DNA from: Desulfovibrio sp.
GTDB lineage: Bacteria > Desulfobacterota > Desulfovibrionia > Desulfovibrionales > Desulfovibrionaceae
Length of the DNA stretch: 8,412 nt
Direction of reading: 5' to 3'
Assembly: GCA_022837365.1 (NCBI GenBank)
Contig: JALHHV010000127.1
Span: 1-8,412, forward strand
In this document: positions 1 to 5,667 of the stretch, one piece after another
Layout: every line of letters starts with the position of its first letter
How positions within the stretch are numbered: the stretch's first letter is position 1
The notes under the pieces: generated by a model
Databases searched by the model: none
What the model saw: the letters and a program-made list of their open reading frames with translations, nothing else
Told to the model about the DNA's origin: nothing
Translations under genes and position numbers: made by a program

Positions 1-1226
1 AGGACCATGCCCACCACGGTGGCGAGGGCCATGCCCTTGAGCTGCACCGAGCCGATCTGTACGGGCACGCCGCTGATGCCGGTGATGAACACGATGGCGG
101 TCAGGGTGAGGTTGGCGGGCTTGGAGTAGTCCACGCGCGACTCCACCAGCATGCGGATGCCCGAGGCGGCGATGACGCCGAAGAGCAGGATGCAGATGCC
201 GCCCATGACCGGGGTGGGAATGGACTGGATGAGCGCGGACAGCTTGCCCACGAAGGCCAGCAGGATGGAGATGACGGCGGCGCCGCCGATGACCCACACG
301 GAATACACGCGGGTGATGGCCATGACGCCGATGTTCTCGCCGTAGGTGGTGGTGGGCACCGAGCCGAAGAAGCCGGACAGCACGGTGGACACGCCGTCGC
401 CCATGAGCGAGCGGTGCAGGCCGGGGTCGCGGGTCAGGTCGCGTTCCACGATGTTGCCGGTGACCACCAGGTGGCCGATGTGCTCGGAAATAACCACCAG
501 CGCGGCGGGGATGATGATCAGGATGGTGTTGAAGTCGAACTTGGGCACGTACACGGTGGGGGTGGCCAGCACGGGGGCGGCGGCCACGCCCGCGAAATTC
601 ACCGCGCCAAGGACGATGGACACCGCGTAGCCCACGGCGATGCCGGTCAGCACGGGGATGATGGCCATGAAGCCCTTGAACAGCACCGAGCCGAAGGCCA
701 CGGTGAGCAGGGTGGTCATGGAGATGATGATGGCGGTGGTGTTATACGCGCCGGTGGCGTCGGGCATGACCCCGGCCATGCCGGTGGCCACCCCGGCCAG
801 TTCGAGGCCGATCAGGGCCACGATGGGGCCCATGGTGGCGGGCGGCAGCACCACGCCGATCCATTCCGGGCCGAACTTCCAGATGATCAGGGCCACGGCG
901 ATGAAGATGCAGCCCGAGGCGATGAACCCGCCCAGCGCGTAGGAATAGTTGGCCCCCCACATGGCCTGGTCGGCCCCCAGCACCACGAACACCGGCGACA
1001 GGAAGGCGAAGCTGGACCCCAGGAAGGCCGGGGCCTTGCCCTTGCACAGCACGAGATAGATCAGGGTGCCGATGCCGTTCATCAGCAGCACGATGGCCGG
1101 GTCGATCTTGAACAGGGTGGGCACCAGAACGGACGCCCCGAACATTGCGAAAAGGTGCTGGAAGCTCAGGGGAATGCCCTGAAGAAACGGTACCTTTTCC
1201 TCCACCTGGATGGTCTTTCTGGCCAT
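1..1226 (-). CDS. uraA: Uracil permease UraA (C-terminus cut by window edge)
   Basis: This is a nucleobase:cation symporter of the NCS2/NAT family. It sits in the inner membrane and imports uracil with protons. The translation from the ATG at 1226 begins MARKTIQVEEKVPFLQGIP and follows the E. coli UraA pattern closely throughout: a QHLFAMFGASVLVPTLF stretch, LGSSFAF, and GLELAGVATGMAG. It keeps the residues known from E. coli UraA to bind uracil and protons: the Glu and His of EHIGHLVV (Glu241/His245 in E. coli) and the Glu of TYGENIGVMAI (Glu290). There are 408 complete codons in the window; E. coli UraA has about 429 residues, so roughly the last 20 are missing at the left edge. A GGAG sequence lies 6 bases before the ATG. 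It is downstream of upp on the same strand, with a strong terminator between them, so it may have its own promoter or depend on readthrough. I saw no clear sigma70 promoter in 1227-1355. Confidence 0.96.
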   Translation of the reverse strand, partial: MARKTIQVEEKVPFLQGIPLSFQHLFAMFGASVLVPTLFKIDPAIVLLMNGIGTLIYLVLCKGKAPAFLGSSFAFLSPVFVVLGADQAMWGANYSYALGGFIASGCIFIAVALIIWKFGPEWIGVVLPPATMGPIVALIGLELAGVATGMAGVMPDATGAYNTTAIIISMTTLLTVAFGSVLFKGFMAIIPVLTGIAVGYAVSIVLGAVNFAGVAAAPVLATPTVYVPKFDFNTILIIIPAALVVISEHIGHLVVTGNIVERDLTRDPGLHRSLMGDGVSTVLSGFFGSVPTTTYGENIGVMAITRVYSVWVIGGAAVISILLAFVGKLSALIQSIPTPVMGGICILLFGVIAASGIRMLVESRVDYSKPANLTLTAIVFITGISGVPVQIGSVQLKGMALATVVGMV

Positions 1227-1230
1227 TGCC

Positions 1231-1236
1231 CTCTCC
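1231..1236 (-). promoter_or_regulatory. Ribosome binding site of uraA
   Basis: On the minus strand GGAGAG stands just ahead of the ATG at 1226 with normal spacing. It supports the chosen start, which also matches the N-terminus of known UraA proteins. Confidence 0.75.
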
Positions 1237-1355
1237 GGAAAAGTGCTGATGTGGTGTGTGCATGCCGCGCGGCGCGCGGGCGCGGGGCCGTTGCGCGGCG
1301 CGGTTCGGGCAACCGCCCTGACGTCATGCGGGAAAGGGGCGGCGAGGCCCCTCGC

Positions 1356-1385
1356 AAAAAGGGCGGGACATTTGCTGTCCCGCCC
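1356..1385 (-). terminator. Intrinsic terminator after upp
   Basis: Reading on the minus strand there is a perfect 10-bp stem (GGGCGGGACA / TGTCCCGCCC) with a 5-base loop, followed at once by five T residues (1356-1360). It begins 11 bases past the upp stop codon. This is a textbook Rho-independent terminator. It sits between upp and uraA, so most upp transcripts should end here. A second small palindrome (1342-1355, GCGAGG/CCTCGC with a 2-base gap) follows directly but lacks a T tract. Confidence 0.9.
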
Positions 1386-1396
1386 CGTGGTGCGCC

Positions 1397-2023
1397 CTAT
1401 TTGGTGCCGAATATCTTGTCGCCCGCGTCGCCGAGGCCGGGCAGGATGTAACCGTGCTCGTTGAGCCGCTCGTCCACGCCCGCCACGTAGATGTCCACGT
1501 CGGGGTGGCGGTCGGTGACCTTCTTGATGCCTTCCGGCGCGGCCACCAAGAACAGGCCCTTGATCTGCGGGCAGCCCGCTTCCTTCAAGAGGTCGATGGT
1601 GGCATTCAGGGTGCCGCCGGTGGCCAGCATGGGGTCGATGATGATGGCCATGCGCTCTTCGATGTTCTTGGCCAGCTTCACGTAGTACTTCACCGGCTCA
1701 AGGGTCTCTTCGTTGCGGAACATGCCCACCACGCTGACCTTGGCGCCGGGAATCATGTCCAGCAGGCCGTCCAGCATGCCGAGCCCGGCGCGCAGGATGG
1801 GCACCACGGTGATCTTCTTGCCGCGGATCTGCTCCACCTCGACAGGCCCGGCCCACCCCTGTATGGTGACCTTCTCCGTTTCGAGGTCCTTGGTGGCCTC
1901 GTAGGTAAGCAGGCGGCATATTTCGTTGGAAATGGCCCGGAACTCGCTTACCGGCACGTCGTGCTGGCGCAGGATGCCCAGCTTGTGCTTGACCAGCGGA
2001 TGATTCACCACGGTAACGGCCAC
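1397..2023 (-). CDS. upp: Uracil phosphoribosyltransferase
   Basis: This cytoplasmic enzyme joins uracil to PRPP to give UMP and pyrophosphate, the key step of uracil salvage. From the GTG at 2023 it is 208 residues, the usual family length. The type I phosphoribosyltransferase PRPP-binding loop is DPMLATGGT at residues 130-138. The C-terminal uracil-binding signature [17 protein letters not shown] is at 191-207. RAGLGM near residue 79 is also typical. An upstream in-frame ATG at 2077 would add 18 basic residues foreign to the family and would lie at the putative transcription start. The GTG has AAGGAG 7 bases before it and gives the expected N-terminus ([15 protein letters not shown]), so I chose GTG. 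Its neighbour uraA supplies the substrate. Confidence 0.97.
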   Translation of the reverse strand: MAVTVVNHPLVKHKLGILRQHDVPVSEFRAISNEICRLLTYEATKDLETEKVTIQGWAGPVEVEQIRGKKITVVPILRAGLGMLDGLLDMIPGAKVSVVGMFRNEETLEPVKYYVKLAKNIEERMAIIIDPMLATGGTLNATIDLLKEAGCPQIKGLFLVAAPEGIKKVTDRHPDVDIYVAGVDERLNEHGYILPGLGDAGDKIFGTK

Positions 2024-2029
2024 GATAGG

Positions 2030-2035
2030 TCTCCT
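2030..2035 (-). promoter_or_regulatory. Ribosome binding site deciding the upp GTG start
   Basis: On the minus strand AAGGAG precedes the GTG at 2023 by 7 bases. It fixes a GTG start instead of the upstream ATG at 2077, which has no comparable site. Confidence 0.85.
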
Positions 2036-2052
2036 TGTCTGTCTCGGTGAGC

Positions 2053-2068
2053 GGGGGCGCTTGCCCCC
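2053..2068 (-). promoter_or_regulatory. Hairpin in the upp 5' leader
   Basis: A perfect 6-bp all-G/C stem (GGGGGC/GCCCCC) with a 4-base loop lies between the predicted upp promoter and its ribosome binding site, starting a few bases after the expected transcription start. There is no T tract after it, so it is not a terminator. It could stabilise the 5' end of the mRNA or be incidental. No function is shown by the sequence. Confidence 0.4.
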
Positions 2069-2089
2069 CAAACGCACAGGTTGTAAAAA
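2061..2089 (+). promoter_or_regulatory. Weak candidate promoter for the pseudouridine synthase-coaE gene
   Basis: On the plus strand TTGCCC (2061-2066), 17 bases, then TAAAAA (2084-2089) has correct spacing but only four of six matches in each box. It would place a start about 35-40 bases before the ATG at 2133 and would overlap the divergent upp promoter. It is the best candidate I found in the 109-base divergent region, but it is weak. Confidence 0.25.
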
Positions 2090-2108
2090 ACACGCCCCCG
2101 TCGGTCAA
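2080..2108 (-). promoter_or_regulatory. Sigma70-type promoter of upp
   Basis: On the minus strand there is a -35 box TTGACC (2103-2108), a 17-base spacer and a -10 box TACAAC (2080-2085). The spacing is optimal; the -35 matches five of six consensus bases and the -10 matches four. The spacer ends in a T-rich run just before the -10. The start of transcription would fall near 2072-2074, giving a leader of about 50 bases before the GTG of upp. Confidence 0.7.
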
Positions 2109-2132
2109 GTGAAAGCACAACCGTTGCCAAAC

Positions 2133-3884
2133 ATGCCGAATCCACCGCACCCCCCGGCCGAAACGCGCACCCATTCCTTCACCGTCGGCCCCGAGCACGC
2201 CGGGCAGCGGCTGGACCGCTTCCTGGGTGACGCCATGGCCGCCCTGCGCGAAGAGGACGGCCACGGCGACACCGTCTCGCGCGAGAAGGTCAAGCGGGCC
2301 ATCCGCGACGGCGCCGCCACGATGCGGGGCCGCGCGTGCACCGTGCCCAGCACCCGCGTGGAGCCGGGCCAGACGGTCACCCTGGCGCTGGCCGTGCCCG
2401 CCGCCAAGGTCACGCCCGAGGAAGGCGAGCTGACCGTGTTGTACCGCGACGCGGCCATCGCCGTGCTGGACAAGCCCGCCGGGCTCACCGTGCACCCCTG
2501 CCCCAGCTGCCCGGACGGCACGCTGGTGCACCGGCTGGTGCGCCACTTTCCCGAACTTGCCGCGCAGGAAGGCTTCCGCCCCGGCATCGTGCACCGCATC
2601 GACAAGGACACCAGCGGCCTCCTGCTGGTGGCCCTGACCGAGGCGGTGCGCCTGGAACTGTCGCGCGCCTTCGCCGAGCGCGAAGTGCACAAGGAATACC
2701 TGGCCCTGGTGCACGGCGTGCCCTCGGCAAAGGGCGACATCGACGCGCCCATCGGCCGCCATCCGCTGCACAAGGTGAAGATGGCCGTGGTGCCGGAAAA
2801 CCGGGGCGGCAAGCCCGCCCGTTCGGCATGGCGGGTGCTGCTGGCCGACCCCGGCGGCCGTTTCGCCCTGGTGGCGGTGCGCATCTTCACCGGGCGCACC
2901 CACCAGATCAGGGTGCACATGGCCCATCTGGGCCACCCTCTGTGGCAGGACGCGGTATACGGCCCGGCGGAAACCGCGCCACCCGGCGGCAGCGATCTGC
3001 CGGAATTTCCCCCGCGCCAGATGCTGCACGCCTGGCGGCTGTCCTTCCGTCACCCGGAAACGGGCGCGGACATGCGCTTCACCTGCCCGCCCCCGCCGGA
3101 CTTCGCCGCGCTGGCCCTGCGCCTGTCACGGCGCATGCAGCGGGTGGTGGTCACCGGCTCGCCGGGGTGCGGCAAGTCCGCCCTGCTGCGTTTACTGGGG
3201 AAGGAGCGCCTGCTTGGCGAGAGGGGCCAGTCGGGCGAGGCGGGCCTGCCGGTGTGGAGCGCCGACGCGGCCGTGGCCCGGCTGTACGAGCCGGGCGGCG
3301 GCGGGCACCACCTGCTGCGCGGCCGCTACGGCGAGCGCTTTGTGCCCGACCCCGCCGGACCCGTGGACAAGCGCGCCCTGTTCGAAGCCATGCGCACGGA
3401 CGCCGCCCTGCGCCGCGAGGTGGAGGAGATGATCCACCCGCTGGCCCGGCACGACATGAACGAATTCTTCGCGCGGGCCGAGGCGGCGGGCGCGCCCGTG
3501 GCCGTGGCCGAGGTGCCGCTGTTCCTGGAGGCGGGCTGGAAGGCCGGGAGCCGCGACACCGCCGCCATGTCCGGCGTGTTGCCCAACGTGCTGCCCAATG
3601 TGCTGCCCAATGTGTTGTTGGTCGGGGTGCACTGCCCCTTCGCGGAACGCGCCCGCAGGCTGGAAACCCGTCGCGGCTGGCCGCCGGACATGGTCGCCGC
3701 CATGGAGTCCTGGCAATGGCCCGAGGCGGACAAGATGCGCGCCTGCCACCTGGTGGTGGACAATTCCGGCACGCCGGAAGACCTGGCCCGCCGGGCGCGC
3801 GGCCTGCTGGCCGAACTGGCCCGCCTGCGCGCCGCGCGGGACGCCCGTCTGGCCGATCACCTTGCCTCGTTGTGGCAGGCATGA
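2133..3884 (+). CDS. Fusion of RluA/RluD-type pseudouridine synthase and dephospho-CoA kinase (CoaE)
   Basis: This is a 583-residue two-part protein. Residues ~12-85 form an S4-type RNA-binding domain (GQRLDRFL, SREKVKRAIRDG). Residues ~90-330 are an RluA-family pseudouridine synthase: the catalytic motif HRIDKDTSGLL starts at His154, Asp157 being the catalytic aspartate, and GRTHQIRVHMAHLGHPL starts at Gly254. This half should isomerise uridine in RNA, probably 23S rRNA. Residues ~335-583 are a dephospho-CoA kinase, the last step of CoA synthesis: P-loop GSPGCGKS at 342-349, then SADAAVARLYEPG, VDKRALFEAM, EMIHPLARHDM, VAEVPLFLEAGW and a closing VVDNSGTPEDL. No stop or frameshift separates the halves. 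The CoaE part carries a triple VLPN repeat. The start is uncertain: ATG 2133 has no clear ribosome binding site; GTG 2109 and TTG 2061 are in-frame alternatives. The rhomboid gene follows after 11 bases. Confidence 0.9.
   Translation: MPNPPHPPAETRTHSFTVGPEHAGQRLDRFLGDAMAALREEDGHGDTVSREKVKRAIRDGAATMRGRACTVPSTRVEPGQTVTLALAVPAAKVTPEEGELTVLYRDAAIAVLDKPAGLTVHPCPSCPDGTLVHRLVRHFPELAAQEGFRPGIVHRIDKDTSGLLLVALTEAVRLELSRAFAEREVHKEYLALVHGVPSAKGDIDAPIGRHPLHKVKMAVVPENRGGKPARSAWRVLLADPGGRFALVAVRIFTGRTHQIRVHMAHLGHPLWQDAVYGPAETAPPGGSDLPEFPPRQMLHAWRLSFRHPETGADMRFTCPPPPDFAALALRLSRRMQRVVVTGSPGCGKSALLRLLGKERLLGERGQSGEAGLPVWSADAAVARLYEPGGGGHHLLRGRYGERFVPDPAGPVDKRALFEAMRTDAALRREVEEMIHPLARHDMNEFFARAEAAGAPVAVAEVPLFLEAGWKAGSRDTAAMSGVLPNVLPNVLPNVLLVGVHCPFAERARRLETRRGWPPDMVAAMESWQWPEADKMRACHLVVDNSGTPEDLARRARGLLAELARLRAARDARLADHLASLWQA
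3577..3612 (+). repeat. Triple 12-bp tandem repeat encoding VLPN x3
   Basis: Three consecutive 12-base units (GTGTTGCCCAAC, then GTGCTGCCCAAT twice) encode VLPN-VLPN-VLPN inside the CoaE domain, between the conserved VPLFLEAGW segment and the VLLVGV strand. The fourth unit starts as GTGTTG and then departs. In usual CoaE proteins this place is a short loop, so the repeat lengthens it while staying in frame. Replication slippage is the likely origin. Confidence 0.9.
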
Positions 3885-3895
3885 GACGTTAGCGC

Positions 3896-4639
3896 ATGTT
3901 CCCCCTGCGCGACACCATTCCCCGCGTGCACACCCCATGGTCGGTGTGGTGCATCCTTGCCGCCAATCTGGCGGTGTTCCTGTGGCAGCAGACGCTGACC
4001 CCGGGCGAAACCCTGCGCCTGTTCCACTTCATGGGGGTGGTGCCCGCCCGCTTCGCCCATCCGGACTGGGCGCTGACCTCCGGCTATCCGCCGGGGGGCG
4101 TTATCGCCTTCGTCACCCACATGTTCCTGCACGGCGGCTGGGGCCACTTTCTGGTGAACATGTGGACGCTGTGGATCTTCGGCGACAACATCGAGGACGT
4201 CATGGGGCCGTTGCGCTTCATGATCTTCTACCTGACGTGCGGACTGGCGGCGCTGCTGACGCACATGGTCTTTTCCGCCTCGTCCACGGTGCCGGTGGTG
4301 GGGGCGTCCGGGGCCATCGCCGGGGTGCTGGGGGCGTACTTCCTGCTGTACCCGCACGCGCGGGTGACCACGCTGGTGCCGCTGCTGTTCATCCCGCTGA
4401 TCTTCGACCTGCCCGCCGTGGTCTACCTGGGCATCTGGTTCCTCACCCAACTGCTTTCCGGACTGACCACGCTGGGCGGCGACGGCGCGGGCATCGCGTG
4501 GTGGGCGCATCTGGGCGGGTTCATGGCCGGGTTCGTGCTGCTGCCGCTGTTCCGCCAGAAGGGCCGCTGCTACTACTGCCACTTTCCGGAGGGCCGGGGC
4601 CGGGGCGTCATCCGCGCGCCGCACGACCCGGAGGAGTAG
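3896..4639 (+). CDS. Rhomboid family intramembrane serine protease
   Basis: This is a 247-residue six-helix membrane protease that cuts other membrane proteins within or near their transmembrane segments; the substrate is unknown. It has the full rhomboid active site: HGGWGHFLVN (His84 and Asn88, matching His150 and Asn154 of GlpG), GASGAIAG with nucleophile Ser138, and WWAHLGGF with catalytic His205. Hydrophobic helices lie roughly at 16-33, 84-104, 105-127, 131-152, 156-187 and 200-220. After the last helix a basic segment (RQKGR) suggests a cytoplasmic tail, which contains CYYCH at 225-229. The ATG lies 11 bases after the fusion gene's stop with only a weak ribosome binding site, so translation may be coupled to it. 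Co-transcription is likely, but I see no functional link between the two. Confidence 0.93.
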   Translation: MFPLRDTIPRVHTPWSVWCILAANLAVFLWQQTLTPGETLRLFHFMGVVPARFAHPDWALTSGYPPGGVIAFVTHMFLHGGWGHFLVNMWTLWIFGDNIEDVMGPLRFMIFYLTCGLAALLTHMVFSASSTVPVVGASGAIAGVLGAYFLLYPHARVTTLVPLLFIPLIFDLPAVVYLGIWFLTQLLSGLTTLGGDGAGIAWWAHLGGFMAGFVLLPLFRQKGRCYYCHFPEGRGRGVIRAPHDPEE

Positions 4640-4665
4640 CGGCCCGGCCGCCCGGCCCGTCCCCG

Positions 4666-4700
4666 ATCACGTCCCAATCACTTCCCCAATCACGTTCCCA
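4666..4700. repeat. Three imperfect 11-12 bp direct repeats
   Basis: Three units in a row, ATCACGTCCCA, ATCACTTCCCCA and ATCACGTTCCCA, differ by one or two bases and have a period of 11-12 bases, close to one turn of the helix. They lie after the rhomboid stop and about 110 bases ahead of the predicted SufC promoter. They could be a slippage product or a protein-binding array. Nothing else in the sequence tells which. Confidence 0.6.
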
Positions 4701-4810
4701 GTCCCGCCCGGCCGGTCCGGCGCCCACGCGCCGCCCCTCCTCCCGCCTTTCCGCCCGCCATTCCGTCAGGTTGCGAGTGCTTCCTCACGTTTTCCGCAGG
4801 GTTCCACGCA

Positions 4811-4839
4811 TTGACTTACCGGGGGGTATGCCGCATAAG
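4811..4839 (+). promoter_or_regulatory. Sigma70-type promoter of the sufC-sufB unit with a palindrome in the spacer
   Basis: TTGACT (4811-4816, five of six matches), a 17-base spacer and CATAAG (4834-4839, four of six) form a well-spaced promoter upstream of the SufC-like gene, implying a leader of about 110 bases. The spacer contains TACC-GGGG-GGTA (4817-4828), a perfect palindrome placed where a repressor would block RNA polymerase. Fe-S assembly operons are often controlled by Rrf2-family regulators such as IscR, but I cannot match this site to a known operator, so the regulator is open. Confidence 0.5.
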
Positions 4840-4872
4840 TTTCGGGCTGCCGCGCGGCGGCTCGCGCCGTTT

Positions 4873-4919
4873 CCGTCCGCATCCCCCTGCTCTCGCCACG
4901 GCGAACGGCAGGCGGACGG
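4873..4919 (+). promoter_or_regulatory. Possible stem-loop in the sufC-sufB leader
   Basis: CCGTCCGC (4873-4880) is complementary to GCGGACGG (4912-4919). Inside, CTGC (4887-4890) pairs with GCAG (4908-4911) after a 6-base bulge, and TCGC/GCGA (4893-4896, 4901-4904) closes a 4-base loop. All would lie in the 5' leader, 24 bases before the ribosome binding site. Such pairings are common in G/C-rich DNA, so this is only a candidate. Confidence 0.3.
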
Positions 4920-4943
4920 GCAGCGCATCGCGCAAAACATCGC

Positions 4944-4949
4944 AAGGGG
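4944..4949 (+). promoter_or_regulatory. Ribosome binding site of the SufC-like gene
   Basis: AAGGGG lies 6 bases ahead of the ATG at 4956 and supports that start over upstream in-frame possibilities. The start also matches the usual SufC N-terminus (MLEIRDLHV). Confidence 0.65.
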
Positions 4950-4955
4950 TCCATC

Positions 4956-5665
4956 ATGCTCGAAATACGCGACCTGCACGTCTGCATCGGCGACGTAGAG
5001 GTTCTGAAAGGCATCGATCTCAAGATAGAAGCCGGCGAGACCTTCATCCTGTTCGGTCCCAACGGCTCCGGCAAGACCACCCTGCTCATGACCCTCATGG
5101 GCTTCGCCAACTATACCGTCACCCAGGGCCAGATACTGTTCAAGGGGCAGGACATCACCAACGCCCCCATGTACGAATGTGCGCCCGCGAGCGCGAGGTG
5201 GACGTGGACGACCTGGCCCGCAAGGTGAACTTCGACCGGTTCCTGGAGCGCGACGTCAACGCCGGGTTCTCCGGCGGCGAGATCAAGCGCTCGGAAATGC
5301 TCCAGCTCATGGCCCAGCGGCCGGACCTGGTGCTGTTCGACGAGCCGGAATCGGGCGTGGACCTGGAGAACATGGCCCTCATCGGCCAGACCGCCCGCCA
5401 GTTGCTGGACGGCATGCCCCCGGCGTCCTGCTCCATGAAGCAGCAGAAGGCCCGCTGCAAGACCGCGGGCCTGATCATCACCCACACCGGCTACATCCTC
5501 GAATACGTCAACGCCGACCGGGGGCAGGTCATGTACGACGGCCACCTGTGCTGCGAGGCGCGGCCCGGCGACATTCTCGACCACGTCAGCAAGTACGGCT
5601 ACCAGGAATGCCTGCGCTGCCTCGACAGCGACGCATCGCTCGGCCAGATCAAGGAGGCGCTGTAG
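4956..5665 (+). pseudogene. sufC: Broken SufC-like Fe-S assembly ATPase (internal deletion and frameshift)
   Basis: SufC-type ABC ATPases work with SufB in the cytoplasm to drive Fe-S cluster assembly. Here the gene is split between two frames. Frame one (ATG 4956) gives a normal N-terminal half to about residue 74: MLEIRDLHV, Walker A GPNGSGKTT at 34-42, and FKGQDITNAPMYE. It then runs into 16 out-of-frame residues and stops at 5226-5228. The second frame, open from before 5177 to the TAG at 5663-5665, supplies the rest: VDVDDLARKVNFDRF, signature FSGGEIKR, Walker B LVLFDEP, and H-loop IITHTG. In intact relatives, as I recall them, about 27 residues follow the MYE motif, including the Q-loop (a GMSFQRPP-like stretch). 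They are absent, so an internal loss of about 80 bases, not a multiple of three, best explains the break. ATG 5177 could restart a 162-residue fragment lacking Walker A. A sequencing or assembly error remains possible. Confidence 0.85.
5651..5657 (+). promoter_or_regulatory. Ribosome binding site of sufB inside the end of sufC
   Basis: AAGGAGG, a near-perfect Shine-Dalgarno sequence, lies within the last codons of the SufC-like gene, 10 bases before the sufB ATG at 5668. SufB can therefore be translated on its own even though the upstream gene is broken. Confidence 0.8.
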
Positions 5666-5667
5666 CC

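Larger units (their letters stand above)
4640..4955. other. Gene-free stretch between rhomboid and SufC-like gene
   Basis: These 316 bases contain no convincing coding region. From left to right I see a small G/C hairpin right after the rhomboid stop (stem bases 4639-4643 and 4647-4651, no T tract, so not a proper terminator), a cluster of three imperfect direct repeats (4666-4700), a likely promoter (4811-4839) with a palindrome in its spacer, an inverted repeat that could fold in the leader (4873-4919), and the ribosome binding site of the SufC-like gene. Open frames across it are by-products of high G+C. Confidence 0.7.

Noticed and set aside
414..1451. A 345-residue plus-strand open frame opposite uraA and the upp end
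   Set aside because: It is antisense to the clear uraA gene, is full of low-complexity Gly/His/Asp runs typical of shadow frames in high-G+C DNA, shows no domain, and would cross the upp terminator.
2079..2122. Inverted repeat GGTTGT...ACAACC flanking the upp promoter, and a CAAC-C-GTTG palindrome at 2118-2126
   Set aside because: The matches are only 6 and 4 bases with a large gap, within what chance gives; I cannot tie them to a regulator.
2061..2132. Extended N-terminus of the pseudouridine synthase fusion from TTG 2061 or GTG 2109
   Set aside because: Neither start has a ribosome binding site, the added residues are not family-like, and 2061 lies within the upp leader hairpin region. 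ATG 2133 is preferred, though it also lacks a good ribosome binding site.
1698..3053. A 451-residue minus-strand open frame across upp and the pseudouridine synthase
   Set aside because: It overlaps upp in another frame and runs antisense to conserved pseudouridine synthase sequence; its composition is that of a shadow frame.
3135..3884. An internal start (ATG 3135) making a separate CoaE protein
   Set aside because: The ATG is well placed at the domain boundary but has no ribosome binding site, and the frame is continuous with the pseudouridine synthase.
5150..5230. Programmed frameshifting or bypassing in sufC
   Set aside because: A frameshift alone would not restore the missing Q-loop segment; no slippery run or stimulatory structure is evident at the junction, so a deletion is the simpler explanation.
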